15,415 nucleotides of DNA, taken from an uncultured Bacteroidota bacterium (lineage in GTDB: Bacteria; Bacteroidota; Bacteroidia; Bacteroidales; SZUA-534). Positions 12,891 to 15,415 of this stretch are shown piece by piece. The stretch is taken from assembly GCA_937900725.1 (NCBI GenBank), contig CALCFP010000146.1, positions 1-15,415 on the forward strand, written 5' to 3'. The position numbers were made by a program, and so were the translations under genes. Below the pieces are notes generated by a model. It searched no databases, was not told the origin of the DNA, and was given only the letters and a program-made list of their open reading frames with translations. The stretch's first letter is position 1, and the number at the start of each line of letters is the position of its first letter.

Positions 12891-13121
12891 TTATTCGTCT
12901 ATTTCAGCAACGTTGTCTTTTGTATGAGCCTTTAAATCAGCAAAAGTGATATGTTTAGCACGACAATAGTTATTTGTTTCTTCTATTGTCTTGCCTTTTA
13001 AAATATATCCTGCTTTAGTAAGTTCAAAGATAACTTTTTTCTTACTTGGTGCAGGTGCTGTTTTGACTTCGACTTCAGGCTTATTCTCTTGAGCCTTTGC
13101 TTGTGGTGATGTCTTTGACAT
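12891..13121 (-). CDS. Small hypothetical protein (76 aa)
   Basis: Unrecognised. The N-terminal third is low complexity and rich in Lys, Pro, Ala and Glu (SPQAKAQENKPEVEVKTAPA). The rest is a small folded segment (KKVIFELTKAGYILKGKTIEETNNYCRAKHITFADL), possibly alpha/beta. The ATG at 13121 is preceded on its strand by AAAGAAAGGAAA, a good ribosome-binding site. The first 41 bases overlap the end of the upstream membrane-protein gene in another frame. It precedes the small terminase by one base. A phage accessory role is likely by context; the actual function is unknown. Confidence 0.65.
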   Translation of the reverse strand: MSKTSPQAKAQENKPEVEVKTAPAPSKKKVIFELTKAGYILKGKTIEETNNYCRAKHITFADLKAHTKDNVAEIDE

Positions 13122-13425
13122 ATATTTCGTTTCCTTTCTTTTTCAAGTCATTTATAAACTCGTTAAATTGCTGTTTAGTCAATTCTTTTTCTTCTTCTCC
13201 GTCGAAGAGTAAGTAGTTTCCGTTTTCTAAAACTTTAACGCCGATGACTTTATCTTGATTATATCTATTATAGACAATTTTGTCAAAAATGCTGTATGCA
13301 ATCTTGAATGGAAAGTAGAAGAAGCCGACAATACCTGATATTACCGCAATTAATAATCCTGCTATTAATCCAAAAGGTATTGATATAGCACCTAAGATAT
13401 GATTAATCGTTTTATTCTTCGTCAT
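13081..13425 (-). CDS. Small membrane protein (114 aa)
   Basis: The start chosen is ATG at 13425 (MTKNKTINH), because an upstream in-frame ATG at 13476 lies deep inside the preceding gene and the chosen one is preceded by AAGGTTG. Residues about 9-45 are strongly hydrophobic with Gly and Pro (LGAISIPFGLIAGLLIAVISG then IVGFFYFPF), giving one long or two tight transmembrane helices. The C-terminal half is soluble and charged (NGNYLLFDGEEEKELTKQQFNEF). Size and layout would suit a phage holin-like or superinfection-type membrane protein, but no lysin is nearby and I make no claim. It overlaps both neighbours in different frames (14 and 41 nt). Confidence 0.6.
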   Translation of the reverse strand: MTKNKTINHILGAISIPFGLIAGLLIAVISGIVGFFYFPFKIAYSIFDKIVYNRYNQDKVIGVKVLENGNYLLFDGEEEKELTKQQFNEFINDLKKKGNEIYVKDITTSKGSRE

Positions 13426-13726
13426 ATAATTCAACCTTGATATTTTCTCTTTCCATAAAAGATACTTTTTTGCCACTCAAAGCATTTTTAATTGAAGCCC
13501 TAGAGCATTGCAATTCCTTACTTGCTTCTTCAATAGAAGTAGTAATTATTGTTTTGAATGGCGTGGTAATCTTGATACGGATTTTTCTAATGTATAACCC
13601 ATATCTATAAAGTGCGTGGTAAGTTCCTCTTACCGATGTATGTGTTTTGTTAGCACATTCTTGAATTGACATCTCTCCGTTAGCGACTTTTTTTAAGTCT
13701 TCGATGTCGTATATTCTTTGTCTCAT
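13412..13726 (-). CDS. Small DNA-binding protein with NUMOD1-like helix-turn-helix (104 aa)
   Basis: Two helix-turn-helix-like units appear. The first is at about residues 19-45 (MSIQECANKTHTSVRGTYHALY). The second, at about 57-90 (FKTIITTSIEEASKELQCSR, then ASIKNALSGKK), fits the NUMOD1 pattern of a strand, then a S-I-x-E-A helix, then an S-x-A/S-I recognition helix and a GKK turn. NUMOD1 modules are known as DNA-binding parts attached to homing endonucleases; here there is no nuclease domain in the same chain, but a nuclease gene ends 2 bp upstream. The ATG at 13726 has GGGGT a few bases before it. A regulator or a stand-alone targeting subunit are both possible. Confidence 0.65.
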   Translation of the reverse strand: MRQRIYDIEDLKKVANGEMSIQECANKTHTSVRGTYHALYRYGLYIRKIRIKITTPFKTIITTSIEEASKELQCSRASIKNALSGKKVSFMERENIKVELYDEE

Positions 13727-13728
13727 TT

Positions 13729-14487
13729 TTATACCCCATACTTGCTTTCTAATTCAGCAAGTCTTTCTCTTTGCTTTTTAATCAACTTAGTAGTCTTACT
13801 TAATTCTCTAAGTTCTTGCAATCTTTTAATTTCACGCTTTTTTAGATTTTCAGCAATCTCGTTAGCGTGCTTTTCGGCTTTTAGTTTTTTGATTTCTTCA
13901 CGCTGTTTCTTCAACATTTTTGAAGATTTCTTTTTGTCCCCAATATGCCATTCAACCCATTCTTTGTCTCGATAAAGAATAACTCGTATGTAAAGTTTTT
14001 TCCCTTCCAACATCAAATAGTCAAACGCTTTCTTTTTGACGATAAACGCGTCGTCAAGGAAGTATTCACTACCCTTTACATCTTCGACAACCCTTTGACC
14101 TGTGATTTCGTCTTTGTAGATAAAATCCGCTTCGTATGTTAACGCAGGTATTACATCTCCGTTTGCGTTAGTAAACTCAGGAATTATTTGCAAGGTATAG
14201 TGATGTCCTAAGTTAGAAATAAGACCATTCTTTTGTTGTTCAAGCAAATACTCGTATCTATCACATTCGGTGCGACTATCAAACTTTGCAATGTCGTTAG
14301 GATTTAGGAAATTATCAAGGCAATATTTTTCGGCTTTTTCTCTTCCGTCTTTTTCAGTAATTGTCTTGACGTGTTTCTTATCTTTTTCATCGACGTATGT
14401 TTCTACTCGAGATGTATTTTCAAAGCGTTGACCTGCAATAAAATAAACAACTTTGCCTTTATTGACTGCGTGTATTTCTCTATCCAT
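13729..14487 (-). CDS. DUF1064-type PD-(D/E)XK nuclease with C-terminal coiled coil (252 aa)
   Basis: The central region matches the phage DUF1064 family. KFDSRTECDRYEYLLEQQKN (Glu74) is followed by LQIIPEF, then LTYEADFIYKDE (Asp121), then VVEDVKG (Asp136, Lys138) and IVKKKAFDYLM. This gives the E...D...DxK set of a PD-(D/E)XK, Holliday-junction-resolvase-like active site; DUF1064 proteins are considered phage endonucleases. Two parts are unusual. There is an extra N-terminal region of about 60 residues, and a long basic/acidic coiled coil at about 185-250 (KQREEIKKLKAEKHANEIAE) that would promote dimerisation or partner binding. AAGGTG lies about 10 nt before the ATG. It overlaps the upstream gene by 8 nt and precedes the NUMOD1-like gene, so a joint role is suggested by order only. 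Confidence 0.8.
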   Translation of the reverse strand: MDREIHAVNKGKVVYFIAGQRFENTSRVETYVDEKDKKHVKTITEKDGREKAEKYCLDNFLNPNDIAKFDSRTECDRYEYLLEQQKNGLISNLGHHYTLQIIPEFTNANGDVIPALTYEADFIYKDEITGQRVVEDVKGSEYFLDDAFIVKKKAFDYLMLEGKKLYIRVILYRDKEWVEWHIGDKKKSSKMLKKQREEIKKLKAEKHANEIAENLKKREIKRLQELRELSKTTKLIKKQRERLAELESKYGV

Positions 14488-14839
14488 AAATAGACACCTT
14501 TTCAGCCAATAGATATGCTTCTTCAGCGGTTAGTTTTCTATTGTCAGGAACAATTTGATTGTAATAAATATAACAATCATTTTTTCCGTTGTGCTCAATA
14601 GACTTTTTCAATAAACAAAAGTCCACTTCTTTTTTGGCAATAATATCAAACAACGCTTGGTCGTTTAGAGCGTTAATGATTGTGTTGATATGGTGTGTGT
14701 CGAAGTTTACACCTACGCTTTTATTTTTGGCTAAAAAAGGTGCACTCTTAATTCTCATTTCTTTAGCCATTGAAATACACTCTTTAGTTTTTTTCGAGAA
14801 TGTATCTATGTTATTTTGAATTACTTTGTTCAAATCCAT
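14480..14839 (-). CDS. Hypothetical protein (119 aa)
   Basis: Unrecognised. The N-terminal half is helical and basic (NKVIQNNIDTFSKKTKECIS, AKEMRIKSAPFLAKN), with a THHINTIINALNDQALF helix in the middle and a mixed C-terminal end (CYIYYNQIVPDNRKLTAEEA). It contains three Cys without an evident metal pattern. The ATG at 14839 follows GAAGGAG at good spacing on its strand and is 1 bp from the previous stop. It overlaps the nuclease gene by 8 nt, consistent with coupled translation. A phage role is inferred from position only. Confidence 0.7.
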   Translation of the reverse strand: MDLNKVIQNNIDTFSKKTKECISMAKEMRIKSAPFLAKNKSVGVNFDTHHINTIINALNDQALFDIIAKKEVDFCLLKKSIEHNGKNDCYIYYNQIVPDNRKLTAEEAYLLAEKVSIYG

Positions 14840-14840
14840 T

Positions 14841-15161
14841 TTATCTTTCTCCTTCTACAAGTTCTTTTGCTGTCTCAGGCGATACCCACAATATAAAGCC
14901 TCTAATCGCTGTATACTCTAGTTCGTCTTGTTCAGGCTTTGCCAAATTAAATAAATCTAAATCGAAGCAATAATCGAAAGTCGAAGCATACTCTTTCAAG
15001 TCATCTTCTTTAACTTCAATATTGTCGGTAGATGTATATTTGTTAATATCTTTAACAGCGTCTTTTAATTCGTAATAGAAACCTAATCCGTGAAGATTGT
15101 TCCAAATGCTTTCAACTATGACCTGAAAGATTTTAACTTTGCCTTCTTTATTCGTTTGCAT
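14841..15161 (-). CDS. Hypothetical protein (106 aa)
   Basis: Unrecognised. I chose ATG at 15161 (MQTNKEGKVKIF) because it is preceded by GAGGAAGGAG, one of the strongest ribosome-binding sites in the window; an in-frame ATG at 15200 has no comparable leader. The protein has a short strand (VKIFQVIVESIWN), helical acidic parts (YYELKDAVKDINKY, KEDDLKEYASTFDYCFDLDLF) and an end FILWVSPETAKELVEG. It is mildly acidic with no known motif. It overlaps the upstream gene by 14 nt and lies 1 bp before the next gene. Confidence 0.7.
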   Translation of the reverse strand: MQTNKEGKVKIFQVIVESIWNNLHGLGFYYELKDAVKDINKYTSTDNIEVKEDDLKEYASTFDYCFDLDLFNLAKPEQDELEYTAIRGFILWVSPETAKELVEGER

Positions 15162-15415
15162 TTTTATCTCCTTCCTCGACGTGATTTTGCATTTCAACAT
15201 CGTATTTATTAAACATATCGTAGAATTGTAAGAAATAACTTTGAGCGTCTATTCTATCGTTGCTTTCATCGAACATCTTTCCTGTTCCGTCTAATTTAAC
15301 TTTTCTAACGATATTCCAATATCTTTTTAAGCGAGGAGATATAGCACCCCACAAAAACGCTAGATATGCTTCAGTTTCTCGCTTACTGCCAATCCAATAC
15401 TCAAAGTTTTTGGAA
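15148..15415 (-). CDS. Hypothetical protein, 5' end outside the window (partial)
   Basis: The frame is open to the right edge, so the start is not in the window. A TTG at 15352-15354 reads as an internal leucine codon, because coding-like sequence continues upstream of it (EYWIGSKRETEAYLAFLWGA). The visible 88 residues are basic and aromatic in the first part (SPRLKRYWNIVRKVKLDG) and acidic at the end (VEEGDKNANE). No family is recognised. The helix with W and R/K near the beginning could bind nucleic acid, which is a guess. It ends inside the next gene (14-nt overlap), so it belongs to the same - strand transcript. Confidence 0.6.
   Translation of the reverse strand, partial: SKNFEYWIGSKRETEAYLAFLWGAISPRLKRYWNIVRKVKLDGTGKMFDESNDRIDAQSYFLQFYDMFNKYDVEMQNHVEEGDKNANE

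Larger units (their letters stand above)
6100..15415. mobile_element. Phage-like region (prophage edge or phage contig joined to chromosome), left boundary approximate
   Basis: Everything right of about 6100 differs from the left part: AT-richer sequence, AGA-dominated arginine codons, purine-rich SD leaders, and short overlapping genes in two converging blocks. Phage-type content includes a gp3-like small terminase, a DUF1064-type nuclease and a soluble FtsK-like ATPase. The exact edge is not visible: there is no tRNA, integrase or recognisable attachment-site repeat between 6098 and 6243, and the right end is outside the window. A prophage, an integrated plasmid-like element and a chimeric assembly all remain possible. 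The phage-like nature of the region is fairly well supported; real integration into this chromosome is not shown. Confidence 0.6.

Noticed and set aside
13718..13975. + strand open frame of 85 codons rich in Leu/Ser/Phe
   Set aside because: It is antisense to the nuclease's coiled-coil tail, has no leader, and is explained by the AAA/GAA codons of the real gene.
1..15415. CRISPR arrays, tRNA or rRNA genes, insertion sequences
   Set aside because: I saw no regularly spaced repeats, no cloverleaf-type sequence and no transposase frame on reading both strands.

Overview
The window joins two stretches with different genetic habits. Positions 1 to about 6100 look like the chromosome of a Bacteroidota bacterium, probably Bacteroidales. 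They carry the end of dnaJ, mpl (murein tripeptide recycling), two tandem tonB-family energy transducers with acidic linkers, and ppdK (pyruvate, phosphate dikinase). All are on the + strand. Intact starts there follow A/T-rich leaders without a Shine-Dalgarno (SD) sequence, and one good Bacteroidota-type promoter (TTTG, 19 nt, TAnnTTTA) precedes the second tonB. Arginine codons are mostly CGN.

From about 6100 to the right edge the sequence is visibly more AT-rich, uses mostly AGA for arginine, and most genes have purine-rich SD leaders (AGGAAGG recurs). A sigma70-like promoter (TTGCAA, 17 nt, TACAAT) opens it. This part looks like a phage or prophage of non-Bacteroidota style. Positions 6243-12182 hold a tightly packed + strand block of 15 genes: fourteen small or mid-sized proteins that I mostly cannot name, ending in a soluble FtsK/SpoIIIE-type ATPase. 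A bidirectional terminator at 12185-12209 separates it from a converging - strand block (15415 down to 12209). That block encodes several small proteins, a DUF1064-type PD-(D/E)XK nuclease with a long coiled-coil tail, a NUMOD1-like helix-turn-helix protein, a small membrane protein and a gp3-type small terminase. No integrase, attachment site, large terminase, portal or capsid gene lies in the window. The junction could therefore be a prophage edge or an assembly chimera, and the sequence alone does not decide.

The best candidate for something undescribed is at 6611-6649, between the first two genes of the phage-like block. Two perfect interleaved helices (8 bp and 7 bp) form a textbook H-type pseudoknot ending one base before an AAAGGAAGG ribosome-binding site. 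It occupies the only sizeable gap (63 nt) in the block. It starts 8 nt after the UAA stop of the upstream gene, and the gap is open and in frame between the two genes. A translational-control element acting on the second gene is the likeliest reading. Stop-codon readthrough is a weaker alternative that the geometry permits.
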